Below are positions 52,455 through 59,740 of a stretch of 64,000 nt of DNA, piece by piece. A program made the position numbers and the translations under genes. Every line of letters starts with the position of its first letter. The stretch's first letter is position 1. Source of the stretch: Neolewinella aurantiaca (lineage in GTDB: Bacteria; Bacteroidota; Bacteroidia; Chitinophagales; Saprospiraceae). The notes under the pieces were generated by a model. That model made no database searches, was not told the origin of the DNA, and saw nothing but the letters and a program-made list of their open reading frames with translations. Location of the stretch: assembly GCF_008014675.1 (NCBI RefSeq), contig NZ_VOXD01000022.1:44662-108661 (forward strand), given 5' to 3'.

Positions 52455-53339
52455 TCAGATCAAATCGTGGTTCGCCATTGCACCGGCAACGTTGCCTGCG
52501 GCAACCGCTATTGCAACAGACCTCATTGGGTGTGCGCAGTCGCCCACCGCGAATATGCCGGGGATGGAGGTTCGCTGCTGAGCATCAGTTTTGATGTGGC
52601 CACTCTCCTGTAATTCAGGTGCAAGCCCGGCAATAGAAGCCGAGCCTAAGCGAAACGGAGGACGATAGTACAACGCCGCAAGCGAGACTGTCTCTCCTCC
52701 CTCCAGGACGACCTCCCGGAGGCAACCTGCTTCGTGACGAAGCTCAACGATCTTTTGCTCGTTGAGCGAGACGTTCATCTTTTGCAATGCTTCAGGCTCG
52801 AACTCAGCGGGGCCGTTGGTAAACACCGTCACATCGGGAGTCCAGTTGAGCAGCATTTTTGGGAAACCGGGTGTATCCGGCGTATTGCTAAGGTAGCCGG
52901 TGGGCTGGTCGTTGTACTCGTACCCGTGGCAATACGGGCAGTGAATAACCGAAGTACCCCAGCATTCGGCCAGACCGGGGATGTCCTCCAGCAGATCAAC
53001 AACTCCCACCGCAATAATCACGCGCCGGGCCGTAGCGGATTCATTCTCTCCGAAAAAGACCTGAAATTCATCCAATTCTCCATCCAGTTTTGTAACCCGT
53101 GCCTCACGGAAGGTTACCGTTGGGTACTTCTTTACATCGGCCATGGCCAGCCGTCGCAACTCAGCGGGAGGAGTACCGTCGCGGGTAAGAAAGTTCTGCG
53201 CATGAGGCGTAAAGCGGTTACACGGCTCTCCTGCGTCGACAACCAATACTTTCCGGCGGGCGCGGCCCAGAGCAAGTGCCGCGGAAAGACCAGCGTAGCT
53301 ACCGCCAATTATTACTATTTCGAAATTCGAGTCAGACAT
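52455..53339 (-). CDS. Thioredoxin-reductase-like FAD/NAD(P) enzyme with CPYC active site
   Basis: 294 aa from the ATG at 53339 (MSDSNFEIVIIGGSYAGLSA); an upstream frame extension is not conserved-looking. The FAD-binding GGSYAGLSAALALGRARRKVL and the redox motif VIHCPYCHGYEY (about 136-147) are clear. The C-terminal FAD motif is IPGIFAVGDCAHPMRSVAIA. The NADPH motif GxGxxA of true thioredoxin reductase is not seen in its usual place. The enzyme may belong to the TrxR-like group that uses other electron donors or acts as an oxidase. A palindromic region lies just upstream. It is transcribed alone. Confidence 0.87.
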   Translation of the reverse strand: MSDSNFEIVIIGGSYAGLSAALALGRARRKVLVVDAGEPCNRFTPHAQNFLTRDGTPPAELRRLAMADVKKYPTVTFREARVTKLDGELDEFQVFFGENESATARRVIIAVGVVDLLEDIPGLAECWGTSVIHCPYCHGYEYNDQPTGYLSNTPDTPGFPKMLLNWTPDVTVFTNGPAEFEPEALQKMNVSLNEQKIVELRHEAGCLREVVLEGGETVSLAALYYRPPFRLGSASIAGLAPELQESGHIKTDAQQRTSIPGIFAVGDCAHPMRSVAIAVAAGNVAGAMANHDLI

Positions 53340-53367
53340 ATTAATGAGTTTATTTGCTTTAAATACA

Positions 53368-53393
53368 CGCATTAATGCGACAATGTTGCATTA
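53368..53393. promoter_or_regulatory. Palindromic operator candidate upstream of the CPYC enzyme
   Basis: CGCATTAATGCG (53368-53379) is a perfect 12-bp palindrome. TAATGC and GCATTA at 53373-53393 form an overlapping inverted repeat, and GCATTA/AATGCA elements continue to about 53405. It lies 30-55 bases upstream of the start codon, as expected for a redox or repressor site. Confidence 0.45.
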
Positions 53394-53580
53394 GCCTCAA
53401 TGCATCGTCTGATTCCTTTCAAATTGGGAAAGGTATAGCAAATTTTGCCAGAAAAATGATCGCGGATATGGTAAAAACATGGTAGTTCAACAGCCATAAA
53501 GAGAGGGTGCAGTGACTTGTCAACCCGCGCCACCTGAGCTTAACAAACCCTTTCACTCCCTTCAAATACTCAACAGCAGA

Positions 53581-53616
53581 AAAAAAGCACGAACGATCGC
53601 TCGTTCGTGCTTTTTT
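53581..53616. terminator. Bidirectional intrinsic terminator
   Basis: AAAAAAGCACGAACGA pairs perfectly with TCGTTCGTGCTTTTTT around a 4-base loop, with T-runs on both strands. It ends the DEAD-box helicase gene 10 bases after the stop at 53626. Confidence 0.92.
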
Positions 53617-53625
53617 TGTCCGTTT

Positions 53626-55140
53626 TTATTCGCTCTTCGGCTTGGGGCCACGCCCTCTGCCACGTCCCCTGCCCCGCTGCTTGCGGTTGGGGTCACGGGG
53701 CTGTTCGCTACGGGTGCGTTCGCCACGGGGCTTTTGTTCTCCACTACTTTCGTTGCGGGGTTTATCGCTTCCTCCGCCTTCATTGCGGGGCTTTCTGTCG
53801 CCTCCTTCGCTGCGGGGTTTATCGTGGTTTCGCTTCCCACCCCCTCCGGAGCGGTTGCCACCCCGGCCACGGCCTCCGCCACGGTTACGGTCACCTCCGC
53901 GTCCGCGTCCTCCGCCGCCGCCACGACGATCACCACGGCGGTCACCGCCGTCGTCTTTGAGGCGGTCAGGAACTTCGAGGCGCTCGACCTTCATTTCCAT
54001 CAGTTCTTCGATGGCTTTGAAGCGGCGGCGATCATCGCCGCTGATCAGTGTGATCGCTTCGCCTTCGGCCGCTGCGCGGGCCGTACGGCCAATGCGGTGC
54101 ACGTAGTCTTCAGCGTCTCCCGGAACATCGAAATTGATGACCAAATCGATGCCGTTGATGTGAATCCCCCGGCTGAGTACGTCGGTTGCAACCACTACCT
54201 GGATGGCTCCCGAGCGGAACTCCCGCAGGCGTTCCTCGCGTTCGTTTTGTTCCAGATCAGAGGAAACGTCTTTCACCTTCGGATTTCTACGGGCCAGCCG
54301 GCGGGTAAGCTCCCGTACGGTTTTCTTCCGGCCGCAGAAGATGAGGATACGATCCATCGTCTTGGTCTTCTCCTTCAGGATCTCCTCGATGAGGGCGTTC
54401 TTTGCCCAGTCGGCTACATAGTAGGCCTTCTGTTTGATTTTCTCGGCCGGCTTGGAGATTGCGATGCTGATCTCGACCGGATCTTTGAGGATCTCCCGGC
54501 TGAATTTCCGGATCTTATTCGGCATAGTAGCCGAGAAGAAGAGAATTTGCAACTTCTCCTTCGGCAACATATCAATGATCTTGACCATATCATTGACGAA
54601 ACCCATATCCAGCATCCGGTCGGCTTCGTCAAGCACCAGGTGACGGACTTCGCTGAGGTCGGTGTAGCCCATATCGAGGTGAGCCATCAGGCGGCCGGGA
54701 GTCGCGACCACGATAGGTGCGCCGGTTTTGAGGGCTTTTTGTTCCTGGGCCATGCTATGGCCGTCGCGGCCACCGTAAACGGGGATGGAGCTGGCGTTCA
54801 TGTGAAAGCTAAAGCCTTCCAACTGACGGTCGATCTGCATCGCGAGTTCCCGGGTGGGCGTCAGCACGATGGTCGTTACTTTGGTGGGTGGGTTGTCGCA
54901 GATGTCGGTCAGGACGGGGAGGAGGAACGCAGCGGTTTTACCGGTTCCTGTTTGGGCTACGGCCAGAATATCGCGCCCTTCGATGGAAGGGGGAATGGCC
55001 TGCGCCTGGATGGGGGTACACTTCTCGAAGCCCATATCGTCGAGGGCGTCAAGTACTTCGTCGGCGATGTCGAGTTCATCGAAATAGACAGTTGGTGGCT
55101 CCTCCTTTTCTTCGGGGGCGTTGTCTGGGGTAGAATCCAT
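53626..55140 (-). CDS. DEAD-box RNA helicase with RGG-rich tail
   Basis: 504 aa from the ATG at 55140 (MDSTPDNAPEEKEEP). All helicase motifs are present: Q motif FEKCTPIQAQAIP, I AQTGTGKT, Ia PTRELAMQ, II VLDEADRMLDMGF, III SATMP, IV LIFCGRKK, V ATDVLSRGIHI, and VI HRIGRTARA. The C-terminal 110 residues are Gly/Arg/Asp/Lys-rich (GGGGGRGRGGDRNRGGGRG), an RNA-binding RGG-type tail. It fits the RhlE group, which acts in ribosome assembly and cold adaptation. It is upstream of its own strong terminator. The Gly/Arg tail gives long antisense frames that are not genes. Confidence 0.93.
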   Translation of the reverse strand: MDSTPDNAPEEKEEPPTVYFDELDIADEVLDALDDMGFEKCTPIQAQAIPPSIEGRDILAVAQTGTGKTAAFLLPVLTDICDNPPTKVTTIVLTPTRELAMQIDRQLEGFSFHMNASSIPVYGGRDGHSMAQEQKALKTGAPIVVATPGRLMAHLDMGYTDLSEVRHLVLDEADRMLDMGFVNDMVKIIDMLPKEKLQILFFSATMPNKIRKFSREILKDPVEISIAISKPAEKIKQKAYYVADWAKNALIEEILKEKTKTMDRILIFCGRKKTVRELTRRLARRNPKVKDVSSDLEQNEREERLREFRSGAIQVVVATDVLSRGIHINGIDLVINFDVPGDAEDYVHRIGRTARAAAEGEAITLISGDDRRRFKAIEELMEMKVERLEVPDRLKDDGGDRRGDRRGGGGGRGRGGDRNRGGGRGRGGNRSGGGGKRNHDKPRSEGGDRKPRNEGGGSDKPRNESSGEQKPRGERTRSEQPRDPNRKQRGRGRGRGRGPKPKSE

Positions 55141-55266
55141 TATGTTTGGCTTGGATGGGGATATGCGCAAGCCTTTTCTTCCCTGGCCCGCGGAGTTGAT
55201 AGTATTAGGGTAACCGGCGTTCCGGTAGCGCGAAGATAGAATAATTGAATGAGAGACACTAATTTA

Positions 55267-55284
55267 GGCGGGGCCGCAGGTGCA
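55267..55284 (+). repeat. Dispersed 18-bp motif, copy 15
   Basis: GGCG-GGGC-CGCAGGTGCA. It lies in the gap between the helicase start and the ptuB stop, at the edge of the Septu cassette. Confidence 0.9.
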
Positions 55285-55335
55285 GGGTAAGGGTAGGATT
55301 TTTTATCGAGGCGATGTGAATTTCGTCACTGCGGA

Positions 55336-55950
55336 CTATGCTTTCTTTTTCAGGTAGTCAATGATGATATCGTTAAAGCTGCTTTCTGAGGCCTGCTCCT
55401 TTTGCAATAAATGATCAAACTGAATCCTTTTACCACGCTTTTGAAGATTGCGTAATTGGTTTCTGAAATCGTTGAGAAGGCTACGACGAAGTCGCACCAA
55501 ATTTTTGCAGTTTAGGTTTAGGCGTTTCGGGCTGTCCAGGTCAAAAAACAGTTCAGGATTGTCGGAGTTGATTGTACCGTCTTTCCTAAAGTAAAGCTGA
55601 GCGATATGGTTAGCGTTCAGTGGGTCAATCGTTAGGTTTGTTTTATCTTCTCGGCTACGGTCACAGTGGAGATTCGTTCCACAAAAGAGATCGCCGTAAC
55701 AAACAGCCAGCAAATTCGTGTAATCCAAGTCACGATCCGGATGCAAAGAACGGGTGGCCCAGTGTTCTATTTTTGTTTTGCGCTGCTTAAGGTTTGCACC
55801 ACAGTAAGCACAACGATTTGCCTGTTCACTGAGCAACTGTGTAATTACGGGTTCACGATATTCAGCATCCATGCCGTTATCGTACCGCTCTCCCTTACTG
55901 CGGTATTCAGCCAATTTAGCGGGTTCTTTCCCTTTAGATATCAACCGCAC
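55336..55950 (-). CDS. ptuB: Septu system HNH nuclease
   Basis: 204 aa. It is the effector of a Septu anti-phage pair and cleaves nucleic acid. The HNH/His-Me-type motif is spread over CAYCGANLKQRKTKIEHWAT (about 47-66), NLLAVCYGD (about 83) and FCGTNLHCDRSRED (about 93-106). Several cysteines likely bind zinc. The rest is basic and helical (LVRLRRSLLNDFRNQLRNLQ). It overlaps ptuA by 17 bases (55934-55950), showing translational coupling. Codon use is more A/T-rich than in neighbours, consistent with transfer. It could be described as an HNH protein of the TIGR02646 group; the ptuA partner favours Septu. Confidence 0.85.
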   Translation of the reverse strand: MRLISKGKEPAKLAEYRSKGERYDNGMDAEYREPVITQLLSEQANRCAYCGANLKQRKTKIEHWATRSLHPDRDLDYTNLLAVCYGDLFCGTNLHCDRSREDKTNLTIDPLNANHIAQLYFRKDGTINSDNPELFFDLDSPKRLNLNCKNLVRLRRSLLNDFRNQLRNLQKRGKRIQFDHLLQKEQASESSFNDIIIDYLKKKA

Positions 55951-57229
55951 TTTCTTCGATACTTAGAATGTTAGAAAATTGGAGAAGCTCTAGGTCGTTC
56001 GGGCTGATTGTTTGACGCAGATTAGCCAATTGCTCACGAACTTTATCCAGGTTTTCCGGACTAGGATCATTCAAGAGTTCGGCTACTTCATCAAAGCGCT
56101 CGCTGATTTCCGGAGGGCGACTCGGTGCACCCATGATGTTGGTGATAACGGCACTGGCATCCATACCATAAGTCTCTTGCATTTGCGTTCCCGGCACGAT
56201 GCCGTCTTTTCGTAGCGCAAATACCTGCTCGTCCCTCAGTTGATTAATCACCAATGGTGAGTGAGTCGAGACGATGAACTGGATGTTAGGAAAAGTTGTC
56301 CTGAGTGCTTTTATGATATTGGCTTGCCAGCGGGGGTGTAGGTGCAGCTCTATTTCGTCGATTAGGACTACGCCGGGAGATTCAAGAGGGTTAGACAAAT
56401 GGTTATTTGCGGAGATACATCGATACATCACATCTAATGCAAGGCCTAAGATAAGTTGTTCTCCCGATGACAACTGATCAAATTTCAAAACACTATCATT
56501 CTTGACATAAGTAAGTGTACGCTCAAATGTCTTGATTACTAGCTGGACTTTTCCGGTTCCGTGACCATTTCCCTCCAATTCACCCCAAAATTTAGCCAGT
56601 CCTATATTAACCGCTTTCATTTCAGGCAAAATGTAGTCAAAATCTCTTCTATTAACCGCCTCGCTGTTTTGTAAATTGATAAGATCCTCCAGCCAGTGTG
56701 TCAAAGTTGTGAAATCTATCTGAGTGTCAAGCGCTCCAAAATAAGTTTGCTCTCTACCTAGTTTATACTGGACTTCATCATAATAACCTTCCCCCATTTC
56801 TATTGGAAGGCCTGCTTTATATGCACACACAATCGGTATAGATGTCTCATTGGCGATAGCGTTTCTCAGCCATTCTTTTTCGTTAAAACTTGAATAACTA
56901 ATTTCTACCGCAGCGTTATAACTTGGAATAGGAATTTTAATCCTCAAGTTATTCCCGGTTGCTGAATCGACTATCACTTGTACAGCGACACTTCCACTCG
57001 TATAGCCTATGCTTATATCCTCTAGAGTCAAGCTATATACTGCAGCGTTATTTCTATTGTCAGAACGTCTTAAAAGGTTATGCAGAGCCACTAACATCGC
57101 CTCCAACACCGTACTCTTGCCACTACCATTCACCCCGATAAAAGCGGCGACGTTCGGGTCAGTGAACTTAACTTCATGCTTGCCGGCAAAGCCGCGCAGG
57201 TTTTCGAGAGTGAGGGACTGAATGGTCAT
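55934..57229 (-). CDS. ptuA: Septu system ATPase
   Basis: 431 aa from the ATG at 57229; an in-frame TTG two codons upstream is an alternative. It is an SMC/OLD-like ATPase with LTLENLRGFAGKHEVKF at the N-terminus, Walker A FIGVNGSGKST (about 31-41), the ABC-like signature QLSSGEQLILGLAL and Walker B GVVLIDEIELHLHPRWQ. FIVSTHSPLVINQ carries the switch His. No nuclease (TOPRIM) domain follows, unlike OLD proteins, which supports PtuA. PtuA senses phage and gates PtuB (family knowledge; the trigger is unknown). The pair sits between the helicase and wall-hydrolase genes with no other mobile gene. Confidence 0.87.
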   Translation of the reverse strand: MTIQSLTLENLRGFAGKHEVKFTDPNVAAFIGVNGSGKSTVLEAMLVALHNLLRRSDNRNNAAVYSLTLEDISIGYTSGSVAVQVIVDSATGNNLRIKIPIPSYNAAVEISYSSFNEKEWLRNAIANETSIPIVCAYKAGLPIEMGEGYYDEVQYKLGREQTYFGALDTQIDFTTLTHWLEDLINLQNSEAVNRRDFDYILPEMKAVNIGLAKFWGELEGNGHGTGKVQLVIKTFERTLTYVKNDSVLKFDQLSSGEQLILGLALDVMYRCISANNHLSNPLESPGVVLIDEIELHLHPRWQANIIKALRTTFPNIQFIVSTHSPLVINQLRDEQVFALRKDGIVPGTQMQETYGMDASAVITNIMGAPSRPPEISERFDEVAELLNDPSPENLDKVREQLANLRQTISPNDLELLQFSNILSIEESAVDI

Positions 57230-57270
57230 AAGCAAAGACTTCTGTTGTCGGAGAGCAAGGTACTGCCTTT

Positions 57271-58032
57271 CTAGTCAAACCGGAAAAGCTGGAACTTATC
57301 AATTGTTCGCAGGAGCTGCTCAGCCAGCTCGTCGCTGTCGTTGAAGCCGAGTTCTTCCAGGCCGGCGGCCCACCTGCGGTAATCGGTTTCGCTAAACTGG
57401 GTCAGGGCGCTGTACTTATCGGAGGTGATGTACAGGCTGTGGTCGCGGAAACTGGTCCAGGCGTTTTCATAGGCCCGCACGCACTGACCAGCCACCCTGC
57501 CAGTACTGCCCGACCATTCGTCGTGGCATCCCAGCGCAAAGTAATTCAGGTAACTCCTGGCGGCAGGCGCTTCGCCTGCCTGACCATGCAGCAGTGCATT
57601 GGCCAGCGTAATGCTGGCTGGAATCCCGAACTTCTCCTGCTCCGCCTGGGCAACGTTGCTGAACCTGCGGATGAAAGCCGCAATTACCTGTTCCTCGCGC
57701 CGGGTGAGTTCATCGTATTTATCCGGCTTGTCCGATCCAAATAAGTTGAACCGTTCGAGAAAACCGGCTTTTTCGGGAGCACGCACTACCGGATCGGACA
57801 CCGGCTCCGATTCCGTCAGGATCGGCTTTTCGGAATTTTGCTCAGGGGAGCCACCTCCAGCGGGTTCGGTACGGCCGTTGGGTACAACCGTTTTAGCGGG
57901 CGATGGTGCTCCGAGCCGTAAGTTGAAGTTCACCTGTTTATCGGACAGCAGAACCAGGGCTCCGACGATAATGAGCAGACGAAGCCAGTGACGCCCTGCG
58001 AAGGACATCAGACGGGAAAGAAATGAAGTCAT
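57271..58032 (-). CDS. Membrane-anchored glucosaminidase-like protein lacking the usual catalytic Glu
   Basis: 253 aa from the ATG at 58032; TTG at 58041 is an alternative. The N-terminal anchor (WLRLLIIVGALVLLS) is followed by a Pro/Glu/Ser-rich linker (about 40-100) and a glucosaminidase/FlgJ-like domain (about 110-250). Family blocks AAFIRRFSNVAQAEQEKFGI, PASITLANALLHGQAGE, YFALGCHDEWSG and YENAWTSFRDHSLYI are seen. Active members read xxLESGxG where this has LLHGQAG, so the general acid Glu appears replaced by His. It may bind rather than cut peptidoglycan. It lies upstream of ptuA but separated by 41 bases, probably not the same function. Confidence 0.8.
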   Translation of the reverse strand: MTSFLSRLMSFAGRHWLRLLIIVGALVLLSDKQVNFNLRLGAPSPAKTVVPNGRTEPAGGGSPEQNSEKPILTESEPVSDPVVRAPEKAGFLERFNLFGSDKPDKYDELTRREEQVIAAFIRRFSNVAQAEQEKFGIPASITLANALLHGQAGEAPAARSYLNYFALGCHDEWSGSTGRVAGQCVRAYENAWTSFRDHSLYITSDKYSALTQFSETDYRRWAAGLEELGFNDSDELAEQLLRTIDKFQLFRFD

Positions 58033-58141
58033 TTTTTGCAACCTTTGGGAGAGCTCCTAATCTGGCTCCCTTGCTAAGTAATCCTGTTATTTCCGTTCAG
58101 GCTGAGTTTGAGTGAGGCCATGAAACGCCCCCGATGCAACA

Positions 58142-58185
58142 CAAATGTAATGCAAAACACAAATACAAACAAATTGTTTGTATTT
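58142..58185 (-). promoter_or_regulatory. Promoter with overlapping palindrome upstream of the glucosaminidase-like gene
   Basis: On the minus strand TACATTTG (58142-58149) fits the -7 box TAnnTTTG exactly. TTTG elements 16-20 bases upstream fit the -33 box. These overlap a perfect palindrome (58161-58185, AAATACAAACAA / TTGTTTGTATTT around one base), a likely operator. Confidence 0.5.
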
Positions 58186-58961
58186 TATTTTTCTTTTGTT
58201 TTTAGTTGGGCTTCTCCCAGATCATCCAGGTAATAAATACCCTCAGGGCTATCGAAGAGCTTTCCCCTTAACCCGCTTTGCACCTGCGGCCCCGCCGTAT
58301 CATTTCCCGCACGGTAGGCCCAGTGCCCAGCCGAAGAATTGCCGGTAAGGATGGGCGCCCGCCAGCCCAATTGTTCTGCCGCAGGCAACTCTACCCAGCG
58401 CTCGAAGCGGCCATAGTTGGTAAAAACGGCCAACTTGTTTTCTTCGGCATAATGCAACAAAACGGTACTTCTGTCGACATACAAGGCCACGGGCGAGCTG
58501 GTGGGGCGAAGCTCCAGTTTCAGATCGTTGGACTGTAACCGCAGCGTCCCCTGGGGGTCGAGTAATTTCAGCCGATTGTCCCACGAATCAAAAATCCAGA
58601 TGCCCTGATTGGATGCGCGGGCGATTACCTCCGGTTGGCGGACATCCTTCAGTGAGAACAAATCGATCCTGCTTACCTCACTCAGGGTCCGGTCTACCAC
58701 TACTACGGTTCCGTATTCGGGATAAAACAGCAAAATCGCGAAGGGATCACTCACATCGATTCCTCCCGGAGCACCGAGACTGCTATCGTAGTACGAGAAG
58801 TGGTTTTGGCCCAGTTCATTGTAAGTGATAAAGCGGTCATCGGACAGCAAGTAGTATTTCCGGCCGGCGTTGTCGATAAAGAAATCGATCACATCAGGGC
58901 CAACGACGGGCTTTGCGGTGACGCAGGAAAAACACAAAAGAAGGGGAAGTAACAGGCGCAT
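58185..58961 (-). CDS. Exported beta-propeller-like protein, unknown function
   Basis: 258 aa. The signal (MRLLLPLLLCFSC) has Cys13 in a lipobox-like position (LCFSC), so it may be a lipoprotein. The mature protein is a series of beta blade-like segments (RKYYLLSDDRFITYNELGQN, YGTVVVVDRTLSEVSRIDLF, IWIFDSWDNRLKLLDPQG, NKLAVFTNYGRFERWVELP), consistent with a small propeller or NHL-like fold. No catalytic residues are recognised. Near the C-terminus AGPQVQSGLRG is encoded by motif copy 16. It is divergent from the outer-membrane barrel gene, with starts 39 bases apart. Confidence 0.7.
   Translation of the reverse strand: MRLLLPLLLCFSCVTAKPVVGPDVIDFFIDNAGRKYYLLSDDRFITYNELGQNHFSYYDSSLGAPGGIDVSDPFAILLFYPEYGTVVVVDRTLSEVSRIDLFSLKDVRQPEVIARASNQGIWIFDSWDNRLKLLDPQGTLRLQSNDLKLELRPTSSPVALYVDRSTVLLHYAEENKLAVFTNYGRFERWVELPAAEQLGWRAPILTGNSSAGHWAYRAGNDTAGPQVQSGLRGKLFDSPEGIYYLDDLGEAQLKTKEK
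58279..58296 (-). repeat. Dispersed 18-bp motif, copy 16 (in the propeller-like gene)
   Basis: On the minus strand GGCG-GGGC-CGCAGGTGCA. This is the only in-gene copy where the coding strand reads the motif itself rather than its complement (encoding AGPQVQS). Confidence 0.9.
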
Positions 58962-59000
58962 TGTAGTAACCTAACGCCGAAAGTCGCATTTTTGTGGTCC

Positions 59001-59666
59001 ATGATACGCTATTCCCTCCTGTTTACTCTATTCTTTCCGGTTTTACTCTCCGGCCAATCGTCGGACACCACCTCGGTCATCCACCGCCTGCAGGTCGGCG
59101 GCGGGTTCGGGATAATGTTGCACGACGTCGACTTTACGCCTTCGGCCAACACCGAATACCTCAGTGGCCAGCGATACAACCTCAGCCTGCGGTATTTCGA
59201 CAATAAGCTCGTTGGCTTTCAGGCAGAAGTCGGCCTCACTAACGCAGGCTGGGAAGAAACCATTGACACCCTGACCACAAGTAATTATGAGCGCAAGATC
59301 AGTTTTGCCGAAGTGCTCATCCTGACGCAGCTGAGCATCGGCAACGGCAGCATTCAGCCAATGCTTCAGGCGGGTCCCTACCTTTCGCTTCCCCTGAGCG
59401 AAACGATTACGCTGCCGGAAGGCTTCGAGGTTCCTACCTCTACCCCATCCCAGTACTACGATGTTGAATTGCCCGGCCGGCTGAACTACGGCGCAATCAT
59501 AGGGCTGGGCCTGAACGTAGAGCTTGGCCCGATGACCGTACAACTCGATGGCAGGTACCTCATCGGGTTCAGCGACCTCTTCAAAACCGGCGACACCGTG
59601 GCGGCAACCAGCCGAAGGGAAGGGCTTGGCGGACAGGTGAGTATGTTTTGGGCCCTGGGCAAGTAA
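59001..59666 (+). CDS. Outer-membrane beta-barrel protein (PorT-like)
   Basis: 221 aa from the ATG at 59001. The signal peptide (MIRYSLLFTLFFPVLLSG) is cut near GQS. An eight-strand OMP barrel is suggested by alternating patterns: LQVGGGFGIMLHDVDF, RYNLSLRYFDNKLVGFQAEV, ISFAEVLILTQLSIGN, LNYGAIIGLGLNVELG, and VQLDGRYLIGFSDLF. Bacteroidota PorT is a small barrel that supports the T9SS; this protein is in that fold family but could be another outer-membrane barrel. It is followed 74 bases later by the serine-hydrolase gene on the same strand. Confidence 0.78.
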   Translation: MIRYSLLFTLFFPVLLSGQSSDTTSVIHRLQVGGGFGIMLHDVDFTPSANTEYLSGQRYNLSLRYFDNKLVGFQAEVGLTNAGWEETIDTLTTSNYERKISFAEVLILTQLSIGNGSIQPMLQAGPYLSLPLSETITLPEGFEVPTSTPSQYYDVELPGRLNYGAIIGLGLNVELGPMTVQLDGRYLIGFSDLFKTGDTVAATSRREGLGGQVSMFWALGK

Positions 59667-59740
59667 AAAGTGTTTAAAAATTCGCGCCGTAGGTCCTGAT
59701 CGATGCGTAAAGGTTATACTTGTCTCTCAATTTCACCTTT

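Noticed and set aside
53642..54106. Plus-strand Pro/Arg/Ser-rich frames opposite the helicase tail
   Set aside because: They are the antisense of the Gly/Arg-rich tail of the DEAD-box helicase.
56323..56349. Partial match to the 18-bp motif (GCGGGGGTGTAGGTGCAG) in ptuA
   Set aside because: It has two changes in the core and encodes the conserved HLHPRW of Walker B, so the sequence is explained by the protein.
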